DNA of 64,000 nucleotides, from assembly GCA_046051225.1 (NCBI GenBank), contig JBJOOR010000011.1, forward strand, positions 1-64,000, written 5' to 3'. Shown piece by piece: positions 29,124 to 37,917 of the stretch (position 1 is the stretch's first letter; every line of letters begins with the position of its first letter). This DNA comes from CAIODY01 sp046051225 (GTDB taxonomy: Bacteria; Bacteroidota; Bacteroidia; Chitinophagales; CAIODY01). Under the pieces are notes generated by a model, which saw nothing but the letters and a program-made list of their open reading frames with translations, had not been told where the DNA came from and made no database searches. A program made the translations under genes and the position numbers.

Positions 29124-31751
29124 GTGAAATTGATTCGAGTTTTTTTGATAGCCATCCTATCAACCGTTTTTATTAGCAATTTATTTGCCCAATCTGATTC
29201 GTTAATTGTACCACCTCAATCCTACGAGTTAGGCGGATACACCGTTAGCGGCACAAAATATTTAGACCAGGATATTTTAAAAACCTATACAGGCTTAGTA
29301 GTTGGGCAAAAAATAACCATTCCAGGTGATGAAATTAGTAAAGCAATTTCAGCATTATGGAAACAAGGTTTATTTGCTAATATTCAAGTAAAAATTACAA
29401 ACATTGTAGGCAGCACGGCATTTTTAGACATTCAATTAACTGAAAGACCAAGATTAGGAAAATGGACTTACAGAGGCATTGGTAAAGGCGATGGTGAAGA
29501 TTTGAATAAAAAAATTCAATTAATAAAAGGAAAAGTTTTTACTGAAAATTTAAAAACAAACTCCATCCAATCTATTAAAGATTACTATTTTGAAAAAGGG
29601 TATACAGCTGTAGATGTAAAATGTTTCGAAAACAAAGATTCGCTTACCCGAAATACAATTAATTTACTTTACATTATTTCAAAAGGACATAAAGTAAAAA
29701 TTGAAGATATTTATTTTGTAGGTAACAATAATGTATCATCAAGTAAATTAAAACGCTTGATGAAAGATACCAAAGAACGAGCAAGATTAAGACCTTTAAC
29801 TAAAAGCGATTTAGTGGCTATCTCACATTTTTCGCCCATTAAATTTAGTAATGGCATCTATCGTTTAACATTGCCAAAACTTCGTGAAGAAATGTGGAAT
29901 CGATTTCGATTAAATATTTTTGCAGCATCAAAATACAGAAAAGAAGATTTTGAAGGAGATAAACAAAAAATAATCGAACATTATAACAGCAAAGGATTTA
30001 GAGATGCTGAATTTATTAGTGATACATCTTACAAAAACGAAAAAAACAATTTAGTATTACTTGTAAAAATTAATGAAGGTAAAAAATACTACTATAGAAA
30101 TATTTATTGGAAAGGAAATACAAAATATAGCGATAAAGAATTAGCATCAGTATTGGGCATAAAACGAGGCGATGTATATAACCGAAGCGAATTGGATTCG
30201 AGATTAAACATGAATCAAAATAGTACAGATGTGAGCTCTCTTTACATGGATGATGGTTATTTATTTTTTCAAATTACACCAAGCGAAATAGCAGTTGAAA
30301 ACGATTCGATTGATATGGAAGTAAGAATATACGAAGGCAAACAAGCCACTATTAATAAAGTAATTATTAAAGGCAATGAAAAAACAAACGAGAATGTAAT
30401 TAGACGCGAATTACGAACCATTCCTGGTCAAAAATTTAGCCGTAGCGATATTGTTCGTTCAAATCGCGAAATAGCTACTTTAGGATATTTCAATCAAGAA
30501 AAAATTGGCATCACTCCTATCCCACATCCCGAAGATGGAACAGTAGATATTGAATATACTGTTGAAGAAAAATCAACCGATCAAATTGAGCTACAAGCTG
30601 GTTATGGCGGTGCATACACTGGCTTAATAGGCACTTTAGGATTTAATTTTACAAATTTTTCTACCCGAAATTTCAGAAAAGCATCAGCTTGGACACCGCT
30701 ACCAAGCGGCGATGGACAAAAACTTGGATTAAGAATTCAAAGCACAGGCACACTTTATCAATCGGGCTCATTATCATTTACCGAACCATGGCTAGGCGGT
30801 AAAAAACCAAATTCATTATCAGTAGCACTATTTGGTACAAAATATAATACAACAGTAAGCAATGTAAAAGGGAGCCAGCTTACAGTGGGCGTTTCGGCAA
30901 GTATTGGAAAACGATTAAGATTTCCTGATGATTATTTTACATGGATAAACGGAATTAATATCGAACGATATTATCTAACCAATCAAAGTACTGCCTATAT
31001 TCCTATTTCAAATGGTGTGGCAAACAATTTTAATTTTGAACAAACAATTGCACGTTCATCCATCAACCAACCTCTTTATCCGCAAAGTGGTTCTAAAGTA
31101 GCTTTATCATTAAAAGTTACACCACCTTATTCATTATTTAATGGATTAGATTATAATACAATTAGCGATGCACAACGCTATCAATTTGTAGAATATCATC
31201 GTTGGCGAATCACATCTGAATGGTTTACACCTTTAGAAAAAAGCAAAAAATTGGTATTAAGAACCGCAGCCAAATTTGGCTTTTTGGGTAGCTATAGTTC
31301 CAAAACAGGTTCATCGCCTTTCGAACGTTTTCAAGTAGGTGGAGATGGTATTACAGGTTACAGACAATATGGATTAGAAATAGTAGCACTTCGTGGATAC
31401 GATGTTTTTACATCAACAAGAAATGCAGCATTATTTAATAAATTTACTATGGAATTACGTTATCCTATTTCGCTTAATCCATCCAGCACTATTTATGCGC
31501 AAGCATTTGTAGAAGGTGCTAATGCATGGACAAGTTTCAGTAATTATGATCCATTTAAAATTAATCGTTCGGCTGGTTTAGGCTTACGTGTATTTTTACC
31601 CATGTTTGGTTTGCTTGGAGTTGATTATGGCATTCGCTTTGATAACTACTATGATAGCAGCGGCAATTTACACCCTGGTATAACAAACAAAGGAACTAAG
31701 CTTGCTGATGCTGGTAAATTCAATATTATATTAGGCTTCGAGCCTGAATAA
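29124..31751 (+). CDS. bamA: Outer membrane assembly factor BamA
   Basis: I favour GTG 29124, which gives a clean signal peptide (MKLIRVFLIAILSTVFISNLFA, cut before QSD); the frame is open from TTG 29073. The 875-residue protein has about five POTRA domains (for example GNNNVSSSKLKRLM, WKGNTKYSDKELASVLGIKRG, IKGNEKTNENVIRREL), then the barrel with the conserved VGGDGITGYRQYGLE and closing strands to FNIILGFEPE. BamA is the essential core of the complex that folds beta-barrel proteins into the outer membrane. It starts soon after uppS and is followed by the periplasmic chaperone gene. Confidence 0.95.
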   Translation: MKLIRVFLIAILSTVFISNLFAQSDSLIVPPQSYELGGYTVSGTKYLDQDILKTYTGLVVGQKITIPGDEISKAISALWKQGLFANIQVKITNIVGSTAFLDIQLTERPRLGKWTYRGIGKGDGEDLNKKIQLIKGKVFTENLKTNSIQSIKDYYFEKGYTAVDVKCFENKDSLTRNTINLLYIISKGHKVKIEDIYFVGNNNVSSSKLKRLMKDTKERARLRPLTKSDLVAISHFSPIKFSNGIYRLTLPKLREEMWNRFRLNIFAASKYRKEDFEGDKQKIIEHYNSKGFRDAEFISDTSYKNEKNNLVLLVKINEGKKYYYRNIYWKGNTKYSDKELASVLGIKRGDVYNRSELDSRLNMNQNSTDVSSLYMDDGYLFFQITPSEIAVENDSIDMEVRIYEGKQATINKVIIKGNEKTNENVIRRELRTIPGQKFSRSDIVRSNREIATLGYFNQEKIGITPIPHPEDGTVDIEYTVEEKSTDQIELQAGYGGAYTGLIGTLGFNFTNFSTRNFRKASAWTPLPSGDGQKLGLRIQSTGTLYQSGSLSFTEPWLGGKKPNSLSVALFGTKYNTTVSNVKGSQLTVGVSASIGKRLRFPDDYFTWINGINIERYYLTNQSTAYIPISNGVANNFNFEQTIARSSINQPLYPQSGSKVALSLKVTPPYSLFNGLDYNTISDAQRYQFVEYHRWRITSEWFTPLEKSKKLVLRTAAKFGFLGSYSSKTGSSPFERFQVGGDGITGYRQYGLEIVALRGYDVFTSTRNAALFNKFTMELRYPISLNPSSTIYAQAFVEGANAWTSFSNYDPFKINRSAGLGLRVFLPMFGLLGVDYGIRFDNYYDSSGNLHPGITNKGTKLADAGKFNIILGFEPE

Positions 31752-31800
31752 TTTTATTAAAAAAAATCATTTATTCATTTAACACACAAAATTATTATTT

Positions 31801-32346
31801 ATGAAAAAGATTGTAGCAATCATTTCCATCTTGTTCTTTTCTTCATCTGTATTTGCACAAAAATATGCTTATGTTGATACTAAGTATATTCTAGAAAACA
31901 TTCCTGAATATACAAAGGCGCAAAAACAATTAGATGATATTTCATCGGGTTGGCAAAAAGAAATTGAAGTTAAGTATAAAGAGATTGATGATATGTATAA
32001 AAATTACCAAGCCGAACAAGTTTTGCTTTCAGATGATATGAAGAAAAAACGCGAACAAGAAATTATGGATAAAGAAAAGAAAGTAAAGGATTTGCAAAAA
32101 CAGCGTTTTGGTTACGAAGGCGATTTATTTAAAAAACGTCAAGATTTAGTAAAACCAATACAAGATAAAATTTACGATGCTATTCAAAAATTAGCACAAA
32201 GTAAAAATTGGGATTTAGTATTTGATAAATCGGCAGGTGGAAGTGCATTGCTTTATACCAATCCTGCATTAGATAAAAGCAATGATATTTTAAAAGAAAT
32301 GGGCTATAAACCGGGTAGTAATACTGCTGCAAAAGACAAACAATAA
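31801..32346 (+). CDS. OmpH/Skp-like periplasmic chaperone
   Basis: 181 residues with a signal peptide (KKIVAIISILFFSSSVFA, cut before QKYAYVD). The start of the mature protein, KYAYVDTKYILENIPEY, and the long Lys/Gln/Glu-rich coiled-coil middle (KKKREQEIMDKEKKVKDLQK) are typical of OmpH/Skp, a trimeric periplasmic holdase for unfolded outer-membrane proteins. It lies 49 bp after bamA, as in most Bacteroidota, and is closed by a strong palindromic terminator. Confidence 0.92.
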   Translation: MKKIVAIISILFFSSSVFAQKYAYVDTKYILENIPEYTKAQKQLDDISSGWQKEIEVKYKEIDDMYKNYQAEQVLLSDDMKKKREQEIMDKEKKVKDLQKQRFGYEGDLFKKRQDLVKPIQDKIYDAIQKLAQSKNWDLVFDKSAGGSALLYTNPALDKSNDILKEMGYKPGSNTAAKDKQ

Positions 32347-32354
32347 AAATATTG

Positions 32355-32404
32355 TATTCAACAAAAAAAGCAACCTTAATTAAGGTTGCTTTTTTTGTTG
32401 AATA
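32355..32404 (+). terminator. Palindromic terminator after the OmpH-like gene
   Basis: A perfect 50-bp palindrome is centred between 32379 and 32380. Its GC-rich core is GCAACC/GGTTGC, flanked on both sides by seven A or seven T and then TTCAAC/GTTGAA. It should work as a terminator in either direction. Confidence 0.85.
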
Positions 32405-32453
32405 TATTTTACATTAATTACAAACAACAGTTAAAAAATCGGCATCTTATTTC

Positions 32454-32461
32454 TAACTTTG
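32454..32461 (+). promoter_or_regulatory. -7 box of the sigma-54-activator/lptE/secG cluster
   Basis: TAACTTTG matches TAnnTTTG exactly, 19 bp before the GTG start at 32481. The -33 position shows only TTA, so the promoter may be weak. Confidence 0.45.
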
Positions 32462-32480
32462 TTTAGAATAATTATACCCA

Positions 32481-33716
32481 GTGGAATTACAATCATTAAA
32501 ACAACGATACGGAATTTTAGGCAATACAGCAGGCATTAATTATGCCTTGCAAATAGCTATACAAGTAGCTTCTACCGATTTATCAGTTTTAATTACTGGC
32601 GAAAGCGGTGTAGGGAAAGAAGTATTTTCGAAAGTAATTCATCAGCAATCATCCCGAAAACATAATCCATTTATAGCTGTAAACTGTGGCGCAATACCCG
32701 AAGGAACAATTGATTCAGAATTATTTGGACATGAAAAAGGTTCGTTTACAGGCGCTCACGAAAGCCGAAAAGGATATTTTGAAACCGTAAATGGTGGCAC
32801 CATTTTTTTAGATGAAATAGCCGAAATGCCTTTAGGCACACAAGCTCGATTGCTAAGAGTATTAGAAACTGGCGAATTTATTCGTGTAGGTTCATCAAAA
32901 GTTTTGAAAACAAATGTTAGAGTAATTGCCGCTACAAATGTTAATCTGAAAGAATCAATAGCTAAAGGAAAATTTAGAGAAGATTTGTATTACAGATTAA
33001 ATACGGTGCCGATAAAAGTGCCGCCATTACGAGAACGTAAGGAAGATATATTGATTTTGTTTAGAAAATTTTGTTTAGATTTTGCTGATAAATATCGCCG
33101 CCAACCCATTCAATTGGATGAATCGGCAAAGCAAATTTTATTAAACTATCCATTTCCAGGCAATATTCGTGAGTTGAAAAATATGGCTGAACAAGTTTCT
33201 GTTTTATCAACCGAAAAAGAAATAAACGCAGCACAATTAACTCGATTTATGCCCGATGGCAAAATTGATTCGTTCCCCATGATTATGGGCGATAATGTAA
33301 ATAATAATTCATTTGCCAACGAACGTGAAATATTATACAAATTATTGTTTGATATGCGCAAAGATGTGAATGATTTAAAGCAAACAATGGGTACAATTTT
33401 ACAAGGCAATCCGGTTGAATATAATTATCATAATGAGCAAAATATTTCATCCATAGCCAATGATTATTCATTAAATAATAATGCTCGAAATGATATGCAA
33501 CCGATGGTAAGTATATCTTCAAATCAGCCACAGCCAATAGTTTTGCAGCATGCACCCGAAGTAGAAGAATCATTAAACATTGCAGAAAAAGAAAAAGAAT
33601 TAATCATAAAAGCATTAAAAAAATACAAAGGCAGAAGACGAAATGCAGCCATTGAATTAGGTATTTCGGAACGAACATTATACAGAAAAATAACAGAATA
33701 CGGATTAGATAATTAA
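32481..33716 (+). CDS. Sigma-54-type AAA+ transcriptional activator without receiver domain
   Basis: 411 residues from a GTG start. The AAA+ domain begins at once: Walker A GESGVGKE (residues 40-47), the sigma-54 contact loop GSFTGA (87-92, a Ser variant of GAFTGA), Walker B GGTIFLDEI (105-113), VIAATN and the arginine-finger helix FREDLYYRLN. A variable linker of about 110 residues leads to a Fis-type helix-turn-helix at the end (GRRRNAAIELGISERTLYRK). There is no N-terminal receiver or GAF domain, so activity must be controlled in another way. The cluster activator-lptE-secG is common in Bacteroidota; its targets are not known. Confidence 0.9.
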   Translation: MELQSLKQRYGILGNTAGINYALQIAIQVASTDLSVLITGESGVGKEVFSKVIHQQSSRKHNPFIAVNCGAIPEGTIDSELFGHEKGSFTGAHESRKGYFETVNGGTIFLDEIAEMPLGTQARLLRVLETGEFIRVGSSKVLKTNVRVIAATNVNLKESIAKGKFREDLYYRLNTVPIKVPPLRERKEDILILFRKFCLDFADKYRRQPIQLDESAKQILLNYPFPGNIRELKNMAEQVSVLSTEKEINAAQLTRFMPDGKIDSFPMIMGDNVNNNSFANEREILYKLLFDMRKDVNDLKQTMGTILQGNPVEYNYHNEQNISSIANDYSLNNNARNDMQPMVSISSNQPQPIVLQHAPEVEESLNIAEKEKELIIKALKKYKGRRRNAAIELGISERTLYRKITEYGLDN

Positions 33717-33717
33717 T

Positions 33718-34215
33718 TTGAAAAAACACATTTACATATTTTTTATGTTGGTGGTTGCCTTGCAATCATGCTGCTTTTATTCTTTAAAATCGGGACAATT
33801 GGCGGCCGATATTAAAACAGCATCGGTACATTATATTACCAATCAAGCGGCTACTATTAACCCAGCTTTAAGCCAACAATTTACCGAAGCATTGCGTAAT
33901 AAATTAATAAATGAAAGTGGTTTGAAATTAATAGATAAAGGCGGCGATTTAGATTTTTCGGGATTCATAAGCGATTATACAATAAGTGCAGTGGGTAGAA
34001 CGGGCAATCAAGCAGCCGGTAGCCAACTTATGATGACTGTAAAAATTGACTATGTAAACAACAAGAAAATAAACGAAAAGTGGTCGCAAAGTTTTACTAA
34101 ATCAATAAATTTTGATGCTACGCAATCATTTTCGTCAGTAGAAAATTCATTAGTAGCTGAATTGAATAAGCAAATAGTAGATGATATTTTTAACAAATCT
34201 GTAGTTAACTGGTAA
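33718..34215 (+). CDS. lptE: LPS assembly lipoprotein LptE family
   Basis: 165 residues from a TTG start placed one base after the activator stop. The signal peptide ends in a lipobox (VALQSCC, lipidation at Cys18). The mature part, FYSLKSGQLAADIKTASVHYI, then FTEALRNKLINESGLKLID and GDLDFSGFISDYTI, fits the LptE family of Bacteroidota. LptE plugs the LptD barrel and helps insert LPS at the outer leaflet. The close spacing in the operon supports the call. Confidence 0.85.
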   Translation: MKKHIYIFFMLVVALQSCCFYSLKSGQLAADIKTASVHYITNQAATINPALSQQFTEALRNKLINESGLKLIDKGGDLDFSGFISDYTISAVGRTGNQAAGSQLMMTVKIDYVNNKKINEKWSQSFTKSINFDATQSFSSVENSLVAELNKQIVDDIFNKSVVNW

Positions 34216-34219
34216 AAAA

Positions 34220-35167
34220 ATGGTAGAAATTCAGCAACATACATTTCAAAAAACATTGCACGATATTACACATCTGAATGATTTATCAATTGGCTATTTA
34301 GAGCAATTAACAAAGCAATATCCTTGGTTTGTATCTGCTCATCAATTATTGGCAAAAAAATACCAATTATCAGATCACCAAAATTTTAATAAACAGCTAC
34401 AACATGCAGCATTACTAAGTTATAACCGAACCGAATTATTTAATCTTATTGAAACTAATATAGCGCCCAAACCAATTGAAACACCAAAAATTGAAATAAA
34501 AAAAGAAGAAATAACGATAGAATTGAAGGCTGAAATAGTAGAAGAAAAAAAAGTTTCAACAGCATTAATTGAAGAAAAGAAAATTGAAAAAGAAGTGGTT
34601 GAAAAAAATGAATTTGTAGCAGAAAAATTAAAACCAAAAATTGAAAAAGTGGAAACAATAATTACAAATATTGAAAAAACGGTTGAACAAGTTTTAAAAG
34701 AAGAGATAAGTGAAAAAAAGAAAATTGAAATACCAAAACAAATAACAGAAAAAGAATTTCCAGTAAACAAAAAAATGAATAGTAGCAAAGAAGAAACTCC
34801 AAAATCATTTACATCGTGGTTAAAAAAATACAGTAAAGGTTCGAAAGTAGGTGAAGAAAAAATAACTGACCCTAAGCCAGCTATTCAAAAAAAATCAGAT
34901 TTTATTTCGAAAATTGAGGATGGATATGACGATAATAACGAAAACGAAGTAGATGATTTAAAGATTAATTTAGCTGAATTATCAAGCTTTAGTATGCAGC
35001 AGCACGATGAATTTGTAACCGAAACAATGGCCAAAATATATGTTGAACAAGAAAAGTTTGACAAGGCAATTTCTACCTATGAAAAATTGAGTTTGTTAAA
35101 ACCCGAAAAAAGTGTTTTCTTTGCGTCCCGAATTGTGGAAATAAAAAATAAAATAAAACAACAATAA
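34220..35167 (+). CDS. Lys/Glu-rich protein with TPR-like ends
   Basis: 315 residues. The first 75 form helices (LNDLSIGYLEQLTKQYPWF, then HQLLAKKYQLSD), the middle from about 85 to 190 is a very low-complexity Lys/Glu/Ile stretch likely to be a coiled coil or disordered, and the end holds a tetratricopeptide-like pair (MAKIYVEQEKFDKAISTYEKL). No signal peptide is seen. Its fixed place between lptE and secG in this phylum suggests an envelope role, but no function is established. Confidence 0.7.
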   Translation: MVEIQQHTFQKTLHDITHLNDLSIGYLEQLTKQYPWFVSAHQLLAKKYQLSDHQNFNKQLQHAALLSYNRTELFNLIETNIAPKPIETPKIEIKKEEITIELKAEIVEEKKVSTALIEEKKIEKEVVEKNEFVAEKLKPKIEKVETIITNIEKTVEQVLKEEISEKKKIEIPKQITEKEFPVNKKMNSSKEETPKSFTSWLKKYSKGSKVGEEKITDPKPAIQKKSDFISKIEDGYDDNNENEVDDLKINLAELSSFSMQQHDEFVTETMAKIYVEQEKFDKAISTYEKLSLLKPEKSVFFASRIVEIKNKIKQQ

Positions 35168-35168
35168 A

Positions 35169-35492
35169 ATGTTATTATCAGTATTTGTAGTATTAATGAT
35201 TATTGCCAGTGTGCTTTTAATCCTTATCGTATTAATTCAAAATCCTAAAGGTGGTGGCTTAAGTAGTACTTTTGGCGGCTTCAATAATCAATTATTAGGC
35301 GTTCAACGAACAACCGATTTTTTAGAAAAATCAACGTGGGCTTTAGCTGCAATTATTGCTATAATTGCATTAGGTAGCTTTTTTGTAATGCCAAAAGCAA
35401 ACAAAAATGGCACACCTAAAGATGAAGTAACAGAAGCTATCAGTAAACAAAAATCAACAGGTACACCAATGCCTACAGCTCCTGCTAAATAA
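35169..35492 (+). CDS. secG: Preprotein translocase subunit SecG
   Basis: 107 residues with two membrane helices (VFVVLMIIASVLLILIVL and WALAAIIAIIALGSFFV) separated by the conserved QNPKGGGLSSTFGG loop. That is the defining SecG pattern. A Thr/Pro/Lys-rich tail follows. SecG is the accessory subunit of the SecYEG channel. It starts 1 bp after the stop of the TPR protein, in the same operon as lptE, and a terminator follows. Confidence 0.95.
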   Translation: MLLSVFVVLMIIASVLLILIVLIQNPKGGGLSSTFGGFNNQLLGVQRTTDFLEKSTWALAAIIAIIALGSFFVMPKANKNGTPKDEVTEAISKQKSTGTPMPTAPAK

Positions 35493-35517
35493 ATAGTAAT
35501 AGCTGATTAAAATAATT

Positions 35518-35556
35518 CAAAAAGAGAAAACTAATGTTTGGTTTTCTCTTTTTTTG
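35518..35556 (+). terminator. Rho-independent terminator after secG
   Basis: AGAGAAAAC (35523-35531) pairs with GTTTTCTCT (35541-35549) around a 9-base loop and is followed by a T run. Confidence 0.8.
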
Positions 35557-35603
35557 TTTCGAAAAAATAAATATAAATAGTATAATTTAAAATAGATACA
35601 AGT

Positions 35604-36794
35604 ATGTATAATAATGTTCAACATCGCTTGCAACAAGAATTACAAGAAATTAAAGAAAGTGGATTGTTTAAAACCGAAAGAATAATTACATCGCCACAAG
35701 GTGCCGAAATTATTGTAAATGGTAAAACCGTAATTAACTTTTGCGCTAATAATTATTTAGGATTATCATCGCATCCAAAAGTAATTGCGGCGGCTAAAGC
35801 TGCTATAGATTCGCATGGATATGGCATGAGCAGTGTAAGATTTATTTGTGGTACACAAGATATTCATAAAACATTAGAGCGAAAAATTGCCGAATTTTTA
35901 GGCACTGAAGATACCATTCTTTATGCTGCTGCATTTGATGCTAATGGTGGTGTTTTCGAGCCGTTATTTAATGAGCAAGATGCCATTATTAGCGATGAAT
36001 TAAATCATGCATCTATCATTGATGGAGTAAGATTATGCAAGGCTCAACGCTTTAGATATTTGAATAATGATATGGTTGATTTAGAAAAACAATTACAAGC
36101 CACTCAAAATTGTCGTAGCCGAATAATTGTTACAGATGGTGCATTTAGTATGGATGGTTCGGTAGCTAAATTGGATGAAATAGTTGTATTAGCCGAAAAA
36201 TATGATGCATTAATAATGATGGACGAATGTCATGCATCGGGATTTATGGGCAATACAGGCAGAGGTACACATGAATTTCATAATGTGATGGGAAAGATTG
36301 ATATAATAACAGGAACATTGGGCAAAGCCTTAGGCGGCGCTTTGGGCGGCTTTACAAGTGGCAGAAAAGAAATTATTGATATGTTACGTCAGCGTAGTCG
36401 CCCATATTTATTTAGCAATACTCTATCACCTGCCATTGTTGGAGCTTCCATTGCCGTGTTAGATTTACTAAGCAGCACTACAGAGTTGAGAGATAAATTA
36501 TGGAGCAACACACAATACTTTCGTGCAAAAATGACTGAAGCAGGCTTTGATATTAAACCTGGTGTTCATCCTATTGTACCCATCATGTTGTATGAAGCAA
36601 CTGTGGCACAAGAAATGGCTGCTAAATTATTAGATGAAGGAATTTATGTAATCGGCTTTTTTTACCCTGTGGTAGCTAAAGGCAAAGCCCGTATTCGTGT
36701 ACAAATGAGTGCTGCGCATGATTTGCATCATTTAGATAAAGCCATTGCTGCATTTACAAAAGTGGCTAAAGAAATGAAAGTAATACAAAAATGA
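35604..36794 (+). CDS. kbl: Glycine C-acetyltransferase (2-amino-3-ketobutyrate CoA ligase)
   Basis: 396 residues, a full-length PLP-dependent alpha-oxoamine synthase. Features: [12 protein letters not shown] and [14 protein letters not shown] near the N-terminus (typical of Kbl), [18 protein letters not shown], and the PLP lysine in [14 protein letters not shown]. Kbl joins acetyl-CoA and glycine reversibly and normally works with threonine dehydrogenase, whose gene is not in the window. It stands alone between two terminators. Confidence 0.93.
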   Translation: MYNNVQHRLQQELQEIKESGLFKTERIITSPQGAEIIVNGKTVINFCANNYLGLSSHPKVIAAAKAAIDSHGYGMSSVRFICGTQDIHKTLERKIAEFLGTEDTILYAAAFDANGGVFEPLFNEQDAIISDELNHASIIDGVRLCKAQRFRYLNNDMVDLEKQLQATQNCRSRIIVTDGAFSMDGSVAKLDEIVVLAEKYDALIMMDECHASGFMGNTGRGTHEFHNVMGKIDIITGTLGKALGGALGGFTSGRKEIIDMLRQRSRPYLFSNTLSPAIVGASIAVLDLLSSTTELRDKLWSNTQYFRAKMTEAGFDIKPGVHPIVPIMLYEATVAQEMAAKLLDEGIYVIGFFYPVVAKGKARIRVQMSAAHDLHHLDKAIAAFTKVAKEMKVIQK

Positions 36795-36817
36795 TTTAAC
36801 CCAATTTGCATACAAAC

Positions 36818-36851
36818 AAAAAGCCAATACAAATTGTATTGGCTTTTTTTA
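36818..36851. terminator. Bidirectional terminator between kbl and the hem cluster
   Basis: AGCCAATAC (36822-36830) pairs with GTATTGGCT (36836-36844) around a short loop, with A and T runs on the two flanks. It separates convergent genes and ends 3 bp before the stop of the YdeI-like gene. Confidence 0.85.
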
Positions 36852-36853
36852 AT

Positions 36854-37363
36854 TTAATCTTGTCTTAATTTATTAGCCCTAATCATTTCCGAATAATTCA
36901 TCTTTTTAGCCAAAGCATTAATAGTTTGTATAATTCGCTTGGCTTTGGTAGGCTGTGTTTTAGCAGCTTCAATCCATTTACTAAAATAATTTTGGTGCGA
37001 TTTGGGTTGCGAATAAAAAAAAGATTTTGCTTTTTCATCCTCATGTAAACACTCCACAAAATCTTCATCTAATTGATATTCAGATTTATCATGTTCTATT
37101 TCAACTATCAACTTATCGCCTTTTATTTTTTTAATAGCTTTGCGTACATCGGCTTTTAAAGCCATAATAAAAGCGCCTTCGCCCATAGGCAATAAAGCCA
37201 TACCACTAAATTCGTAGGTATCTAATTTGCCTTTTACACGAAAAGATTTTTTGTTGTTCGGATAAATTTGTTGAGCAATCTCTGTTGAAATTTCAATATA
37301 AGTCCAACCTGTTTTTTCGCCCTGTTCAGCAAATTTTAAAATGGTAGTGGTAAAGCAAATCAT
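36854..37363 (-). CDS. DUF1905/YdeI-like protein
   Basis: 169 residues. The N-terminal half matches DUF1905 (GWTYIEISTEIAQQIYPNNK, then SFRVKGKLD and FIMALKADVRKAIKK). The C-terminal half has the YdeI/OmpD-associated pattern (AKSFFYSQPKSHQNYFSKWI, then TKAKRIIQTINALAK). YdeI-type proteins have been linked to stress or antimicrobial-peptide tolerance, but no biochemical function is settled. It lies 3 bp after hemJ and is the last gene of the hem cluster. Confidence 0.8.
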   Translation of the reverse strand: MICFTTTILKFAEQGEKTGWTYIEISTEIAQQIYPNNKKSFRVKGKLDTYEFSGMALLPMGEGAFIMALKADVRKAIKKIKGDKLIVEIEHDKSEYQLDEDFVECLHEDEKAKSFFYSQPKSHQNYFSKWIEAAKTQPTKAKRIIQTINALAKKMNYSEMIRANKLRQD

Positions 37364-37366
37364 ATT

Positions 37367-37912
37367 TTATTTTCTTAACTTTTTATACATTCTTATCGCC
37401 ATCATCAAAATGATGATGAATAGAATGATACCAACTACGCCATACACCAAACTCATTTCTTGTTTTACTACAACCAGCATTACGATTGCTAATAAAAAAA
37501 TAGTAGCTACTTCGTTCCAAATTCTTAGTTGTTGTGATGTGTATTTGAAAATATTTTTCGATTGTTGTTTGTAAATAGTATGTAATGAAAAATGATAAAC
37601 ATACAATCCTACAACAAAAATTAGTTTTAGTAAAAGCCACCTACCGCTTTCTTCAAAAACTATTTTATGCCAATTCCCCATTAACATTACTGTTGTACCC
37701 AATATTAATGTAAGTATAGCCGATGGCCATGTAATGCCCAGCCACAAACGTTTTATCATGATAGAAAACTGTGCTGATAAAATATTTTTTTCGGTTTCGG
37801 GTTTATCTTGTGCTTCTCTGTTGTAAATAAATAATCTTACGATATAAAACAAACCGCTAAACCAAGTAACGATAAAAATAATGTGTAAGGCTTTTATGTA
37901 GGCGTAATCCAT
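37367..37912 (-). CDS. hemJ: HemJ-type protoporphyrinogen IX oxidase
   Basis: 181 residues with four or five membrane helices. The start YIKALHIIFIVTWFSGLFYIVRLFIY holds the conserved histidine and the Trp-Phe-Gly-Leu/Tyr-hydrophobic-Arg pattern of the family; the second conserved block is SGRWLLLKLIFV and the next helix holds HFSLH. HemJ oxidises protoporphyrinogen IX to protoporphyrin IX in many bacteria without HemG or HemY. Its position next to ferrochelatase, 5 bp away, supports the assignment. Confidence 0.85.
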   Translation of the reverse strand: MDYAYIKALHIIFIVTWFSGLFYIVRLFIYNREAQDKPETEKNILSAQFSIMIKRLWLGITWPSAILTLILGTTVMLMGNWHKIVFEESGRWLLLKLIFVVGLYVYHFSLHTIYKQQSKNIFKYTSQQLRIWNEVATIFLLAIVMLVVVKQEMSLVYGVVGIILFIIILMMAIRMYKKLRK

Positions 37913-37917
37913 AATTT

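Noticed and set aside
34420..34788. A Phe/Ser/Ile-rich minus-strand frame with membrane-like segments
   Set aside because: It is the antisense of the Lys/Glu-rich stretch of the TPR protein, which automatically produces such a pattern.
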